The notes: generated by a model from the sequence alone, not told the origin. Shown: positions 1-9,068, counted from the stretch's first letter. The stretch: DNA of 64,000 nucleotides from Bosea sp. (in: a-proteobacteria) (GCF_023953965.1 NZ_JAMLIX010000002.1:372001-436000); one strand, 5' to 3'. Translations and numbers: made by a program.

Positions 1-2
1 CA

Positions 3-71
3 GGGCAGAACGTCTACGCTCGCAGCGGAGAAGCGCGGGGAATCGATTCCCGCGTTGCGGTGATCCGCTGA
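3..71 (+). CDS. C-terminal end of an unidentified phage gene
   Basis: One frame is open from the window edge to TGA at 69-71 and gives 22 codons (begins GQNVYARSG, ends VAVIR). It stops one base before the ATG of the next gene, the tight spacing usual in this operon. In P22-like phages portal and terminase genes lie upstream of the scaffold, so it could be one of these, but 22 residues are too few to identify. Confidence 0.5.
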   Translation, partial: GQNVYARSGEARGIDSRVAVIR

Positions 72-72
72 C

Positions 73-1299
73 ATGCTGACCGTTGGCCGCTCTCGGACTG
101 TCAGGTTTGGGGGCGGCAAGGGTCTGCGTCTCGGCGCGGGTGGAATGTTGCCGCCTCTCCCCGCGCACGCCCGCTGGGTGCTCGACGGAGACAGCATCAC
201 CAGCTTCGCCTGGGCTAGCACAGGGCTGCGTAGCTGGGTCCGCTGGGGATCGATGCTGTCAGGTGCCCCGCTCTACATTCCGCCCGGCGGAAATCTGGCG
301 ACCAGCGGGCAGGGCGTCGATGATGTGCTTGGGCGGATCGTGACCGCCATGGGCCTATCGCCGGCCATTTATTCCATCCTGATCGGGACGAATGACGGCT
401 CCAAGACGCAATCTCAGTTAGAGGATGCGTTGTGGGGTGCGGCTGGGCATGCTGAGCCAACCATCTACGGCGGGCCGCTTTCAATCGGCGCGCGCCTCAA
501 TGTGATCCCGATCCTGCCGAAGGGACAAACCGTCGAGACGCGCACTGCCGCGATGCTCGCGACCAACGCCAACATCCGAGCCCGCGCAGCGGCGGACCAG
601 CGCTACATCATCACGGACATGGAGGCGGTATTCAATCCGCGGTCTGCCGCATCACCGGCGCAGAGCGGCGACGGGGTTCACCCGCTGGAATACGGCGCCT
701 ACCTCATTGGCAAGGAATGGGCTCGCGTCATGACCCCCATTCTCCCGCCCTTCGGTTCGATCCTGCCGACCACGGTGACGGCCGAAAATCTCTGCGGCAA
801 TCCGCTGCTCACAGGCACGGCCGGCACGAAGGGCGGGACGAATCCGCCCACCGGAGATGTCGCGACAGGCTGGAATCTTGGACGTGCTTCCGGCGATGCG
901 ACAATCGTTGCGTCGAAGGGTGCGCTGGCCAATGGGGCGGAGGCACAGGTCGTTCAGTTTTCGGGTGGGACTTCGGCCACGGCGGCGACGCTTTCGCGCT
1001 CTGTCCCGTTCAGCGGCTCGCAGCCGGACTTGTTTGAGGCGTGGCTCTGCGTCGAGGTCGAGGGCACCGGCTGGCAGGGGGCGCGGATTCTTTGCAGTGG
1101 TTATTTCGACAGCAGCACGACTGGCCTTGCCAACATAGAGAGTCCCAATCCGGGTCAGCCCATCGTGGTCCGTGCAATCCCGATCGCCCTGAGCGGCGCG
1201 CCCGGCGCGGCGAATGTCGGTATCGCGATCTATGCGACTGTTGGCGCCAACCTGACCGTGAAATTCGGTCAGGTGATGGTCCGCAAGGTGCCGGCTTAG
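73..1299 (+). CDS. SGNH/GDSL-type hydrolase, putative virion protein
   Basis: A 408-residue protein with the SGNH hydrolase blocks in order: GDS at 39-41 (nucleophile Ser41), GTND at 105-108 (Asn107) and DGVH at 200-203 (Asp200 and His203 as the acid/base pair). Such enzymes remove acyl groups from polysaccharides or lipids. The C-terminal half (about 230-408) is Gly/Thr/Ala-rich and looks like a beta-rich carbohydrate-binding or virion-attachment domain. It lies just upstream of the scaffold gene, so it is probably expressed with virion genes and may deacetylate a surface polysaccharide during infection. That role is inferred; the hydrolase fold is well supported by the motifs. Confidence 0.8.
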   Translation: MLTVGRSRTVRFGGGKGLRLGAGGMLPPLPAHARWVLDGDSITSFAWASTGLRSWVRWGSMLSGAPLYIPPGGNLATSGQGVDDVLGRIVTAMGLSPAIYSILIGTNDGSKTQSQLEDALWGAAGHAEPTIYGGPLSIGARLNVIPILPKGQTVETRTAAMLATNANIRARAAADQRYIITDMEAVFNPRSAASPAQSGDGVHPLEYGAYLIGKEWARVMTPILPPFGSILPTTVTAENLCGNPLLTGTAGTKGGTNPPTGDVATGWNLGRASGDATIVASKGALANGAEAQVVQFSGGTSATAATLSRSVPFSGSQPDLFEAWLCVEVEGTGWQGARILCSGYFDSSTTGLANIESPNPGQPIVVRAIPIALSGAPGAANVGIAIYATVGANLTVKFGQVMVRKVPA

Positions 1300-1331
1300 A
1301 ACCTGCCGCTCGCTTCAGGACGGCCAAGCCC

Positions 1332-1412
1332 ATGCTGACCATCGCCATCCTCTGGCTCGGCTGTCTCGCGCTCTTCCTCGATCTGGCGAGCCGAGCGCCG
1401 ATCATCGACTGA
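1332..1412 (+). CDS. Possible 26-residue membrane peptide
   Basis: A short frame starting at ATG 1332 encodes one hydrophobic stretch (residues 2-18, leucine/isoleucine-rich) and a short polar tail. It sits in the gap between the SGNH gene and the terminator at 1469. No strong ribosome binding site is visible and the peptide is very short, so it may be chance. Its composition fits a single-pass membrane peptide. Confidence 0.3.
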   Translation: MLTIAILWLGCLALFLDLASRAPIID

Positions 1413-1468
1413 ATTTAACGACCTTCACGCAGGCCGTCGCACGAAGCGGCAGCCGCGATGATGAGCAG

Positions 1469-1493
1469 GGCGCCCCTCACCGGGCGCCTTTTT
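1469..1493 (+). terminator. Rho-independent terminator before scaffold gene
   Basis: Perfect 7-bp stem GGCGCCC/GGGCGCC (1469-1475 with 1482-1488), 6-nt loop, then five T. It ends just before the scaffold gene, so that gene is either read through or has its own promoter in 1413-1506. Confidence 0.75.
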
Positions 1494-1506
1494 CTTTGGG
1501 AATATC

Positions 1507-2364
1507 ATGAACGAGGATGACAACCTGCCGACTGAGCCGGCCGCCGAAAGTGCTGCGCCTGCCGAAAGCGAAAAGTCTGAGGCCGAGACCAAGGTCGTAT
1601 CGACCGAGGAACAGGCCGAAACAGAGACGGAAGCCGATTCCGCAGCCGACGACGGCGAGGACGGTGACGATGACAGCGAGGGCGAAAAGCCCAAGCGCCC
1701 CTCCCGATACCAGCGTCTGAAGCGTGAGCGCGATGCGCTCGCTGCCAAGCTCGCACAGCAGGAAAGTCGCCCTCTGGCGGCTGCCGCTGACGACAAGGCT
1801 GCGCTCGACGATCTGGTTCGCAGGGAAGTTGGCGAGCCTCCCAATGAGGAGGACTTCAACGGCGATTGGTTCGCTTACGAGCGGGCCCTGACCGCCTATG
1901 AAACGGAAAAGCGCATTGCCACGCGCGATATCCGACGCCAGGCGCAGCAGGCACAGCAGACCACGCAGGAAGCCCATCGCGAACTGCTTCTGGACTATCA
2001 GGAGCGGCAGCGGGAGGCGCGCGCGTCCATCAATGACTTCGAAGAGGTCATGAAGGGTGCGGCGAGCCTGAAGGTCAGCCACGCTGTCGGGCAGCTTCTC
2101 CTTGAAAGCGAGAAGAGCGCCGTCATCGAATATCACCTCGCCAAGAATCCAGCGCTCCTCGATCGCCTCAACGCGATGAGCCCGCTGTCGGCTGCCAAGG
2201 AAATCGGCCGGTTGGAAGACCGCCTGTCTCTGCCGAACCCGAAAACGGCAACCAAGGCAGCACCCCCGATCAAGGCGCCCAAAGGTGGCGCATCTCCCGT
2301 CCTCGACCTCTCCAAGATGAGCATGGAAGACTACGTGGCCCATCGGAACAAGGGAGCTGCCTGA
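1507..2364 (+). CDS. Phage scaffolding protein (P22 gp8-like role)
   Basis: A 285-residue, highly charged protein. Residues 1-60 are almost only Glu, Asp, Ala, Ser and Thr. Next come a basic patch (KPKRPSRYQRLKRER, about 60-76) and long helical/coiled-coil segments rich in Gln, Arg and Glu (about 110-200). The C-terminus is basic, with a short helix containing the MSMEDY segment. Scaffolds of tailed phages show this acidic-helical-basic layout, and the gene lies directly before the coat gene, where P22 has its scaffold. It would template procapsid assembly and leave before packaging. Family assignment rests on composition and position. Confidence 0.8.
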   Translation: MNEDDNLPTEPAAESAAPAESEKSEAETKVVSTEEQAETETEADSAADDGEDGDDDSEGEKPKRPSRYQRLKRERDALAAKLAQQESRPLAAAADDKAALDDLVRREVGEPPNEEDFNGDWFAYERALTAYETEKRIATRDIRRQAQQAQQTTQEAHRELLLDYQERQREARASINDFEEVMKGAASLKVSHAVGQLLLESEKSAVIEYHLAKNPALLDRLNAMSPLSAAKEIGRLEDRLSLPNPKTATKAAPPIKAPKGGASPVLDLSKMSMEDYVAHRNKGAA

Positions 2365-2384
2365 TCCTCAAAGGATAGGCGGCA

Positions 2385-3632
2385 ATGGCACAGACTGTGC
2401 TCACTGCGGACATCATCGCCAAAGAGGCGCTGATGATCCTCGACAACAACCTCGTGATGGCCAAGCAGGTCTTCCGAGGCTACGAGAACGAGTTCGACAA
2501 GAAGATCAACGGCTATGAGGTGGGTGAAACCATCTCGATCCGTCGTCCGACCGACTTCACCGTCCGCACCAACGCCACCTTGGCGACGCAGGACGTGACC
2601 GAGGGCAAGACCACGATCACCGTGGATCAGCGTCGCGGCGTCGATTTCAAGTTCAGCTCGCAGGATCTGACCTTGAAGATCGGGGAGCTTTCCGAGCGCG
2701 TCATCAAGCCGGCCATGGTCCAGCTTGCAAACTCGGTCGATAGCTACCTGATGTCCCTCTACAAGTTCGTTCCGAACTGGGTGGGCACGCCGGGGCAGAC
2801 GGTCAACTCCTACGCCGACTTCGCGAAGGCGCCGGAGCGTCTGGACGAATACGCCGTCCCTTCCGATCGTTCGGCGGTTCTGTCGCCGGCCGATCATTGG
2901 GGCCTGCTGGGCTCTCAGACCGCGCTCTACATCCAGGACGCGGCCAAGGGCGCCTACCGCAAGGGCTCGCTGGGCGAGATCGGCGGCGTCGATACGTTCA
3001 TGTCGCAGAACATCCCGACGCATACGATCGGCGTATGGGCCGGGTCCCCGGCAGTCGATCAGACCGTCAATTCGTCGACCATCACCTACGATGCGGTGAA
3101 GGACTCGATGTTGCAGACGATCACGATCGACGGCTTCTCGGCTTCTGCGCCTGCGCTTCAGCCCGGCGACGTGTTCACCATCGCGGATGTCTACGCGGTG
3201 AACCCGGTGACGAAGGCCCGTCTGCCCTTCAACAAGCAGTTCACCGTCGTCTCGACGGCGAACGCATCGGGCAATCAGGTCGATGTGACGTTCTATCCGG
3301 CGATGATCTGGACGGGTGCTTTCCAGAACATCGCAGTTGCGTCCGGCGTCACCAACCTGAACGACAAGGTCGTAACCCCGCTCGGGACGGACTCGACGGG
3401 CTATCGCCAGAACCTCGTGTTCCACAAGAATGCGTTCGCTCTGGTGAGCGTCCCGCTCGTTCGCCCGCCCGGCGCTGTCGATGTCGCCCGTGAGACCTAC
3501 AAGGGTCTCTCGGTCCGCGTCATCCCGGTCTACGACGGCACGAACGATGAGAGCGCCTTCCGTCTCGATATCCTGTTCGGGGCGAAGACCATCGACCCGC
3601 GTCTCGCGACGCGCCTGTCCGGCTCGCCCTGA
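2385..3632 (+). CDS. Major capsid protein, P22 coat (gp5) family
   Basis: 415 residues, close to the 430 of P22 coat. The N-terminus starts MAQTVLTADIIAKEAL and continues with an NGYEVGETISIRRP segment, as in P22 gp5-type coats. An internal beta-rich region at about 245-290 (ALQPGDVFTIADVYAVN, then an STANASGNQV loop) corresponds to the inserted I-domain region of this family. The C-terminus closes with the VIPVYDG and FRLDILFGAKTIDP stretches typical of the family. It begins 20 bp after the scaffold stop. A hairpin follows the gene. Confidence 0.88.
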   Translation: MAQTVLTADIIAKEALMILDNNLVMAKQVFRGYENEFDKKINGYEVGETISIRRPTDFTVRTNATLATQDVTEGKTTITVDQRRGVDFKFSSQDLTLKIGELSERVIKPAMVQLANSVDSYLMSLYKFVPNWVGTPGQTVNSYADFAKAPERLDEYAVPSDRSAVLSPADHWGLLGSQTALYIQDAAKGAYRKGSLGEIGGVDTFMSQNIPTHTIGVWAGSPAVDQTVNSSTITYDAVKDSMLQTITIDGFSASAPALQPGDVFTIADVYAVNPVTKARLPFNKQFTVVSTANASGNQVDVTFYPAMIWTGAFQNIAVASGVTNLNDKVVTPLGTDSTGYRQNLVFHKNAFALVSVPLVRPPGAVDVARETYKGLSVRVIPVYDGTNDESAFRLDILFGAKTIDPRLATRLSGSP

Positions 3633-3658
3633 TCGTCCTGACATCCACAACCCTGAGA

Positions 3659-3681
3659 GGGGCGGCTTCGGCTGCCCCTTT
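3659..3681 (+). terminator. Hairpin after coat gene, possible attenuator
   Basis: An 8-bp stem with a UUCG tetraloop (3659-3666 with 3671-3678, one G-U pair) followed by three T. The short T tract suggests partial termination, which would lower expression of the minor head genes relative to coat. Confidence 0.6.
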
Positions 3682-3700
3682 CGCCATCTGAGGGCAAGTC

Positions 3701-4093
3701 ATGGCCACCAGCGAAGAGCTTGTGACTGCTGTTCTAGAGCGGTTGGAAGAGGTCGGAACCGGCCAGCCGATCGCGAACGAGGACACGCAGAAGGTTAGCA
3801 AGGCTCTGCCGCGCCTTTTCAGGTTCCTGCTGGATACCAACGCCGTCCTACAGCCCATCGAGCCTAGCGACATCGACGATGCGCAGTTCTTCCCGTTGCG
3901 CTCTTTCATTGCATGGAAGCTGGCGGGTGATTTCGGGCTGGCTGCGAATGCGGCTCTTGTGGCCGAAGGCGCGCAGGCGGTCGAAGACCTCAAGACGCTG
4001 GCTCGCATCAACCGCGGCACGCGCGACAGGTTGCGGGTCGACCCCGCGCTGATGATCCGACGCCGCCGGGGCTACTTCAGGATCAGCAACTGA
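3701..4093 (+). CDS. Probable head-to-tail connector (P22 gp4-like position)
   Basis: 130 residues, mostly helical. It starts MATSEELVTAVLERLEEVG and has a SFIAWKLAGDFGL helix and a basic C-terminal tail (IRRRRGYFRISN). The gene lies between coat and the gp10-like gene and overlaps the latter by one base (TGATG). In P22 this slot holds the tail accessory factor gp4, the ring below the portal. Function is inferred from position and size; the sequence alone does not prove it. Confidence 0.6.
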   Translation: MATSEELVTAVLERLEEVGTGQPIANEDTQKVSKALPRLFRFLLDTNAVLQPIEPSDIDDAQFFPLRSFIAWKLAGDFGLAANAALVAEGAQAVEDLKTLARINRGTRDRLRVDPALMIRRRRGYFRISN

Positions 4094-5511
4094 TGCCTCC
4101 GGTTCAGGTCCCGTTCCCGACCTCATCCGCGAAGGGCAAGTTCGCGGAGAGCGGCGGTCGCCTCGTCAACGCCTTTGCCGAAAAGCTTGCGGACGGACGG
4201 GTGAAGATCAGCCGCCCCCCTGGCGTTCGCTCGATCATCGAGGTTGAGGGCCGTTCGCACTGCCGGGGCGCCATCGAGATCAACGGCGTCGCGCTTGAGG
4301 CGCTGAACGACCGGTTGGGAACGATCACGCTGATCGGTGGTAATTATGTCCCCAACGACCTCGGCGCCTTCGCCGGTTCCGAGACGGTCTATTTCGCCAG
4401 GAACAACAAGAGCCCGACGCCCGACATCGTGGCGGTGACGGATTCCACGGCCTTTGTGGTCGATATGTCGACCGGAGCGAGCTCGTATCCCGATCCTGAT
4501 GTCGGCTCGCCCAACTCGGTCTGCTTCCTCGGCGGCTATTTCATCTTCAGCTACGGCAACTCGCGTATGCGGGCCTCAGGGCTGAACGATACCTCCATCA
4601 ACACGCTGGATACGGCCTTTGCCGAGAGCAAGCCTGACGGGCTTCTCCGCGTCATCGCCCTCGGCAAGAACCTCTATGCCTGCGGGCCGCAGACGATCGA
4701 GATTTGGCCGAATACCGGCAACGCGACGGGCTTCCCGTTCTCCTATCTCGATACGATCCCGCGCGGCATTGCTGGCCCCGATGCCATCGCGGGCTTTGAG
4801 AACGACTGGTCGAACGCCATCATCTTCGCTGGCGGCGACAATGTCGTCTACCGGATCAACGGCAACATCGCAGAGCCTGTTTCCAACCCTTCGGTGTCGA
4901 AAGACCTCGAGCGCCTGACCGACAAGAGCGGCTTGAGGGCAGTCGTTTATGGCCACGAAGGCCATGCTGTTTGGGCGCTGTCCTGCGACGACTGGACGTG
5001 GTGCTATGACCTCGCAACAGGCTCGTGGTTCGAACGCGCGAGCTATGACCGCAAGATCTGGCGGGCCTCGGCTTGCGTCAAATGCTTCGGTTCCTGGGTG
5101 GTTGGCGACGACCAGACCGGCAAGTTCGGCATGATCGATCCTGATTACGGCTACGAATTCGGTGACCCGCTGATTTTCGACGCTATCAGCTCGACGATGA
5201 GCGGCTTTCCGGCTCGCGCGTCCATGCCGCGGCTTGACCTCGACATCATGTCCGGCGTCGGTACCGCACCGGGGCAGGAGCCGATCGAGACGAACCCGCT
5301 CGTGTCTGTCTCGTGGTCGCGGGATGGTGGCGTGACCTTCGGCAGCCCTGTCGTCCGCGAGATCGGCGCTCAGGGCAAGTACGAGCAGGGTATCAGGGTC
5401 AACCGGCTCGGAACGGCCTCGGCCAAGGGCGCGCAGATCAGGGTGCAATGCTCCGATCCACGCCCGATCACGCTGTTCGGCGGGACGCTTCAGGTTGAGG
5501 CGAAGGGCTGA
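4093..5511 (+). CDS. Packaged-DNA stabilization protein, P22 gp10-like
   Basis: 472 residues, the same length class as P22 gp10. The N-terminus (VQVPFPTSSAKGKFAE, then GRLVNAFAEKLADG) and the repeated beta-strand pattern with GGYFIFSYGNS and GDNVVYRINGN are characteristic of this family, a beta-propeller-like tail hub that plugs the portal after packaging. The start overlaps the stop of the preceding gene by one base and its own stop overlaps the next start in the same way, so translation of the connector genes is coupled. Confidence 0.82.
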   Translation: MPPVQVPFPTSSAKGKFAESGGRLVNAFAEKLADGRVKISRPPGVRSIIEVEGRSHCRGAIEINGVALEALNDRLGTITLIGGNYVPNDLGAFAGSETVYFARNNKSPTPDIVAVTDSTAFVVDMSTGASSYPDPDVGSPNSVCFLGGYFIFSYGNSRMRASGLNDTSINTLDTAFAESKPDGLLRVIALGKNLYACGPQTIEIWPNTGNATGFPFSYLDTIPRGIAGPDAIAGFENDWSNAIIFAGGDNVVYRINGNIAEPVSNPSVSKDLERLTDKSGLRAVVYGHEGHAVWALSCDDWTWCYDLATGSWFERASYDRKIWRASACVKCFGSWVVGDDQTGKFGMIDPDYGYEFGDPLIFDAISSTMSGFPARASMPRLDLDIMSGVGTAPGQEPIETNPLVSVSWSRDGGVTFGSPVVREIGAQGKYEQGIRVNRLGTASAKGAQIRVQCSDPRPITLFGGTLQVEAKG

Positions 5512-5720
5512 TGGCTTCACAGCTTCCAACCCTGCCGGGCGCAGCCGATCGGGCGGTTCAGATGCCGGCGAACGTGCTCGACCCGAATTACTATCTGTTC
5601 CTGCGGCTGCTGCTGACGGTCGTGGCCGAGCAGGCCAGTCAGATCGAGACGTTGCGGGTGGCTTTGAACGAGACGCGCGTCAATCCCACGACGGTCTACG
5701 GCGTGCTGCCTCCATTCTGA
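5511..5720 (+). CDS. Small virion-operon protein, unknown function
   Basis: 69 residues, starting inside the gp10-like stop (TGATG). It has a Pro-rich start, an NYYLFLRLLLTVVAEQ hydrophobic helix (about 26-41) and an amphipathic helix with EQASQIETLR. Comparable genes sit between gp10 and the needle or ejection genes of P22-like phages. The size fits a small tail-completion subunit, but no family is recognised. Confidence 0.65.
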   Translation: MASQLPTLPGAADRAVQMPANVLDPNYYLFLRLLLTVVAEQASQIETLRVALNETRVNPTTVYGVLPPF

Positions 5721-5729
5721 GAGTTTGAC

Positions 5730-6245
5730 ATGGAAACTCTGCGAGATTTCTCCCGATATTTGTTGTTCGACCGAGAGAATGGGCATTTCTTCTGGCGACC
5801 TCGCGAAGGTGACGACCGGATCACCAAAGGCTGGAATGTGAAGTTCGCTGGGAAACGTGCGGATCGGCCGATGAAAATCGGGTACAGGCGGGTGCGGCTT
5901 CTAGGGACTGATTACCTTGCGCATCGTTTAGCGTGGCTCTTCTATACCGGGGAAATGCCACGCACAGAGATTGATCACGTTGACGGGGATCGTGCCCGCA
6001 ACGTCAAAATCAATCTGAGATGCGCTTCGAGAACAGAGCAGTCTCGAAACACTGTTGTATCCAGCCGCAACAAGTGTGGCGTTAAAGGTGTCTGCTTCGC
6101 TACCCGCGAAAAGAAATGGGTCGCGAGAGTCCACATTGCCCGAAAGCCGGTATTTATTGGCTATTTCAGAACACTTGAAGCCGCCGCTGAGGCTTATCGT
6201 GTCAACGCAGCTAAGCACTTCGGTGCTTTTGCGCGCGCAGCTTAA
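5730..6245 (+). CDS. HNH endonuclease with AP2-like DNA-binding domain
   Basis: 171 residues. The HNH core is visible as HRLAWLFYTGEMP followed by IDHVDGDRARN and an NLR helix (about 72-105). The C-terminal 117-165 region (GVKGV, KKWVARVHI, IGYFRTLEAAAEAY) is an AP2/ERF-type DNA-binding fold. This combination marks free-standing homing endonucleases of phages. The gene is visibly richer in A/T than its neighbours and separates two structural genes, as expected for a mobile intruder. It carries its own spacing (9 bp from the gene before) rather than the overlaps typical of the operon. Confidence 0.85.
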   Translation: METLRDFSRYLLFDRENGHFFWRPREGDDRITKGWNVKFAGKRADRPMKIGYRRVRLLGTDYLAHRLAWLFYTGEMPRTEIDHVDGDRARNVKINLRCASRTEQSRNTVVSSRNKCGVKGVCFATREKKWVARVHIARKPVFIGYFRTLEAAAEAYRVNAAKHFGAFARAA

Positions 6246-6257
6246 AGGAGCGTTCTT

Positions 6258-6953
6258 ATGGCTTCTGCACGCGGTGCTAGAGTCGCTGCCCAATGGGGCA
6301 CCAACCTGCTTCAGGACAACCAAGCCAATGTCCTTGGCCAGCTTGGGCAGGGTTACGACGCCTCACAGGGTTACCTCGGGCAAGCCGGCGACCTCTACTC
6401 GGGGATGACGGCTCAGGGTCAGCAGGGCCTCGACAAGTACAACGCGCTCACGCTCGGTAGCGGTGCTGACATCCAGCGCGCGCTTGAGGGCTCCGGTGGC
6501 TACGAATGGAACCTCGGCCAAGGGCTTCAGGCGCTTGGGCGTCAGGCGTCTGCGAAGGGGATGCTGAACAGCGGCAATTTCGACACCGACACATTGGCCT
6601 TTGCGCAGGGGCTTGCGGGCCAGCAGCTCGGAGCGGAGCGCGCGGCGCTTCAGCCCTATCTCGGGATGTATCAGCAGGGCATTGGCGGCCAAGCTGGCGT
6701 TCTCGGTTCTCAGGCCGGTCTTGCAACCGACTACTTCGGCAATCGCGCCTCTGTCATGGACAACACGACGAAGAGCATTGTCGGGCTCGGGACCGAGGCT
6801 CTGAAAGCCGGCGATCAGGCCAAGAGCCAGAACCAGGCGAACATGATCAACGGCATCACCGGAGGCGTGAAGCTCCTCGGCAGCCTCGCGACCGGTGGCC
6901 TCGGCAGTGGCTTCTTGAACTTCGGTGGCGCCGGTGGCGGCGGCGCCATTTAA
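6258..6953 (+). CDS. Putative DNA-ejection/virion protein, Gly/Gln/Ala-rich
   Basis: 231 residues of low complexity. Many Gly, Gln, Ala and Leu residues occur in repeats of the LGQ/GLG type, with a glycine-rich C-terminal hydrophobic stretch (about 195-231). A good GGAG ribosome binding site precedes the ATG. Position and composition match the first of the ejection proteins (P22 gp7-like) that leave the virion and form a conduit through the envelope. No enzymatic motif is seen. Confidence 0.6.
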   Translation: MASARGARVAAQWGTNLLQDNQANVLGQLGQGYDASQGYLGQAGDLYSGMTAQGQQGLDKYNALTLGSGADIQRALEGSGGYEWNLGQGLQALGRQASAKGMLNSGNFDTDTLAFAQGLAGQQLGAERAALQPYLGMYQQGIGGQAGVLGSQAGLATDYFGNRASVMDNTTKSIVGLGTEALKAGDQAKSQNQANMINGITGGVKLLGSLATGGLGSGFLNFGGAGGGGAI

Positions 6954-6970
6954 AGCGATTGGTGGCGATA

Positions 6971-8947
6971 ATGGCTTTCCAGCTCACCCCGCTCCACATC
7001 CCGAGCCTGACGACGAACTACGGCGCGGAGAACGCGGCTGTTTCCAGCATGTCGCAGACGCTCGGGAACTTGATTCCCGACATGCGGAAACAGCAGCAGG
7101 AACAGCGGAAGCTCGACCTTCAGGAACAGCGCCTCGGTGCCCTCGGGCAGGCAGCGAAGACGGGTGACTTCAATTCGCTTGGTCGCGCGCTCATCGGGAC
7201 CGGAGATATCCAGGGCGGCGCTGCGCTTCTGTCCTTGGGGCAGAAGGAGGCTGATCGGAAGCTTGAGCAGGACTGGATAAGGGGCAGCGCTGCTAGCCCC
7301 ACCGCCGCTGTTGCGCCCATAGGCACCCCGAACGAAGTTGAGAATCGCTTCCTCGGTGGCGTCCAGAATGCCGGGTTGACCAACCCGAACGGGTTGGCTG
7401 CCGTCGCGGCCTATGGCAGGTCGGAAAGCGGCTACAGCCCGCAGAACGCAGGCAGGACGTGGAACGATCCCTCCGAAAGCGGGCAGCCCGGTCAAGCCGG
7501 CGGCATCATGTCGTGGCGGGCCGAGCGGCTTCAGAACCTACAACGCTTCGCCGCTAGCCGTGGGGAGCAGGGCAACGGCTCACCTGAGACACAGGCGGCC
7601 TTTCTCGCCTCGGAAGACCCGACGCTCATCCCGCGCCTCAACGCCGCTCAGACGCCGCAGGAAGCCAACCAGATCATGGCGCAGGCTTGGCGGTTCGGCG
7701 GGTATGATCGACCGGGGCAGGGCGAGCACGCTCGTCGCGAGGGGCTGACGGCCCAGTATGCACAGCGCTACGGCAATCAGCCAACATCCCAGCGTCCTGT
7801 TCAGGTCGCGGAGACCGAAGAGGACGTTCAGCGCCTTGAGCAGGCACAGGCGACCCGAGCGGATGCGCCTGCGGCTGGCGCCGCCAACGCGCAAGGCTTC
7901 GCTATCCCTGGTACCGGCGAGATCATCCCGCAGGCGATTTCGACTGACCCAGCCGTTCGTATGGCGATGGGCCGCTATGTCACGGCTCCGACCGAAAGGA
8001 CGAGAGCAGCGGCGAAGGCTCAGCTAGATCTCGCCGTCAAGGATGCTGAAAGGCGCGTGGAAGGCTCGAAGCCGACCGATGTTCAGCGCAACTACGAACT
8101 TGCGCGCCGGCAAGGCTATCAGGGCTCGTTCGTCGATTACCAGAAGGAGCTCCGGGCGGCTGGGAAGACCGAAATCAACCTCGGGGCCGGCGAGAAGGAG
8201 TACGATAAGCAGAGCGCCAAGGATTTTGCGGAATTGAGCCGCGATGTTGCAAAGCGGGGGGCAAATGCGAACGGCAAGATCGCAACCCTGAACCGCCTCG
8301 AAACGCTATTGGCCAACCCGAATGTGAGGACTGGCGCGGGGGCTCAGGCCGCGCTCACGCTGGCACGAGCGGCGAAGGCTCTGTTCGGGATCGAGACCGA
8401 AGGGCTCGGCCCTGCTGAGGCTGTCAACGCCATCGCGAACGGGTTCGCGCTTGAATTGCGCAATCCATCGGGCGGGGCCGGCATGCCAGGCGCTCTGTCG
8501 GACAAGGACCGCGAGTTCCTTATGAGCCTGACACCGGGCCTTGAGCGGACGCCGGAAGGCAACAAGCTCATCATCGACTACATGCGCCGGCTGGCCAAGC
8601 GCGATATCGAGATCGAGGGCCTGCGCCGCGACTACATCAAGCAGAACAAGCGGCTCGATGACGGCTTCTATGAGAGGCTGGCAGAGTTTTCGGAGAAGAA
8701 TCCGCTGTTCCCGGAGGCTGAGACGGCAGAGCCCAAGGCAGCGGGTAGGGGGCAGCCTGCCCCTGCTGCTGCTGCTCCCGCTCTGCCGCAGGGCTATGCG
8801 GACCAGTATCGACGCCCTGATGGCTCATCGCCTCCGCTGCCTTCGCCAGCGGCACAGCCGCCTATGCAGGGAGCACGGCAGGCGTCGGATGGAAACTGGT
8901 ATGTCCCCGATTCCGAGCGTCCCGGCAAATATCTTCAGGTACGTTGA
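6971..8947 (+). CDS. Ejection protein with phage tail-lysozyme domain
   Basis: 658 residues, started at ATG 6971, 17 bp after the previous gene. After a helical Gln-rich N-terminus, residues about 115-250 form a lysozyme-like domain (FLGGVQNAGLTNPNG, then AAVAAYGRSESGYSP with the candidate catalytic Glu in SES, GGIMSW and AQAWRFGGYDRPG). Such virion-borne muramidases open peptidoglycan locally during DNA entry. The rest (about 300-600) is long helices, then a Pro/Ala-rich tail ending GKYLQVR. The last codons of this gene are duplicated 473 bp downstream. Confidence 0.75.
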   Translation: MAFQLTPLHIPSLTTNYGAENAAVSSMSQTLGNLIPDMRKQQQEQRKLDLQEQRLGALGQAAKTGDFNSLGRALIGTGDIQGGAALLSLGQKEADRKLEQDWIRGSAASPTAAVAPIGTPNEVENRFLGGVQNAGLTNPNGLAAVAAYGRSESGYSPQNAGRTWNDPSESGQPGQAGGIMSWRAERLQNLQRFAASRGEQGNGSPETQAAFLASEDPTLIPRLNAAQTPQEANQIMAQAWRFGGYDRPGQGEHARREGLTAQYAQRYGNQPTSQRPVQVAETEEDVQRLEQAQATRADAPAAGAANAQGFAIPGTGEIIPQAISTDPAVRMAMGRYVTAPTERTRAAAKAQLDLAVKDAERRVEGSKPTDVQRNYELARRQGYQGSFVDYQKELRAAGKTEINLGAGEKEYDKQSAKDFAELSRDVAKRGANANGKIATLNRLETLLANPNVRTGAGAQAALTLARAAKALFGIETEGLGPAEAVNAIANGFALELRNPSGGAGMPGALSDKDREFLMSLTPGLERTPEGNKLIIDYMRRLAKRDIEIEGLRRDYIKQNKRLDDGFYERLAEFSEKNPLFPEAETAEPKAAGRGQPAPAAAAPALPQGYADQYRRPDGSSPPLPSPAAQPPMQGARQASDGNWYVPDSERPGKYLQVR

Positions 8948-8954
8948 TAGCTAA
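8923..8954 (+). repeat. Direct repeat, copy 1 (3' end of ejection gene)
   Basis: Covers the last codons (GKYLQVR and stop) of the ejection gene plus the following bases. It matches 9396-9427 at all but a few positions, starting with CGGCAAATATCTTCAGGT in both. The two copies flank an inserted minus-strand cassette. Confidence 0.85.
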
Positions 8955-9068
8955 ACCATCACTCTCCGCAACGGACAATGGGTGCAGGAATGAGTCCCGA
9001 AACGAAGGCTGTCACGGGGATATACACGAGTGCCTTCATTGGTCTTTGCGAGATGGAACCAACAGAAA

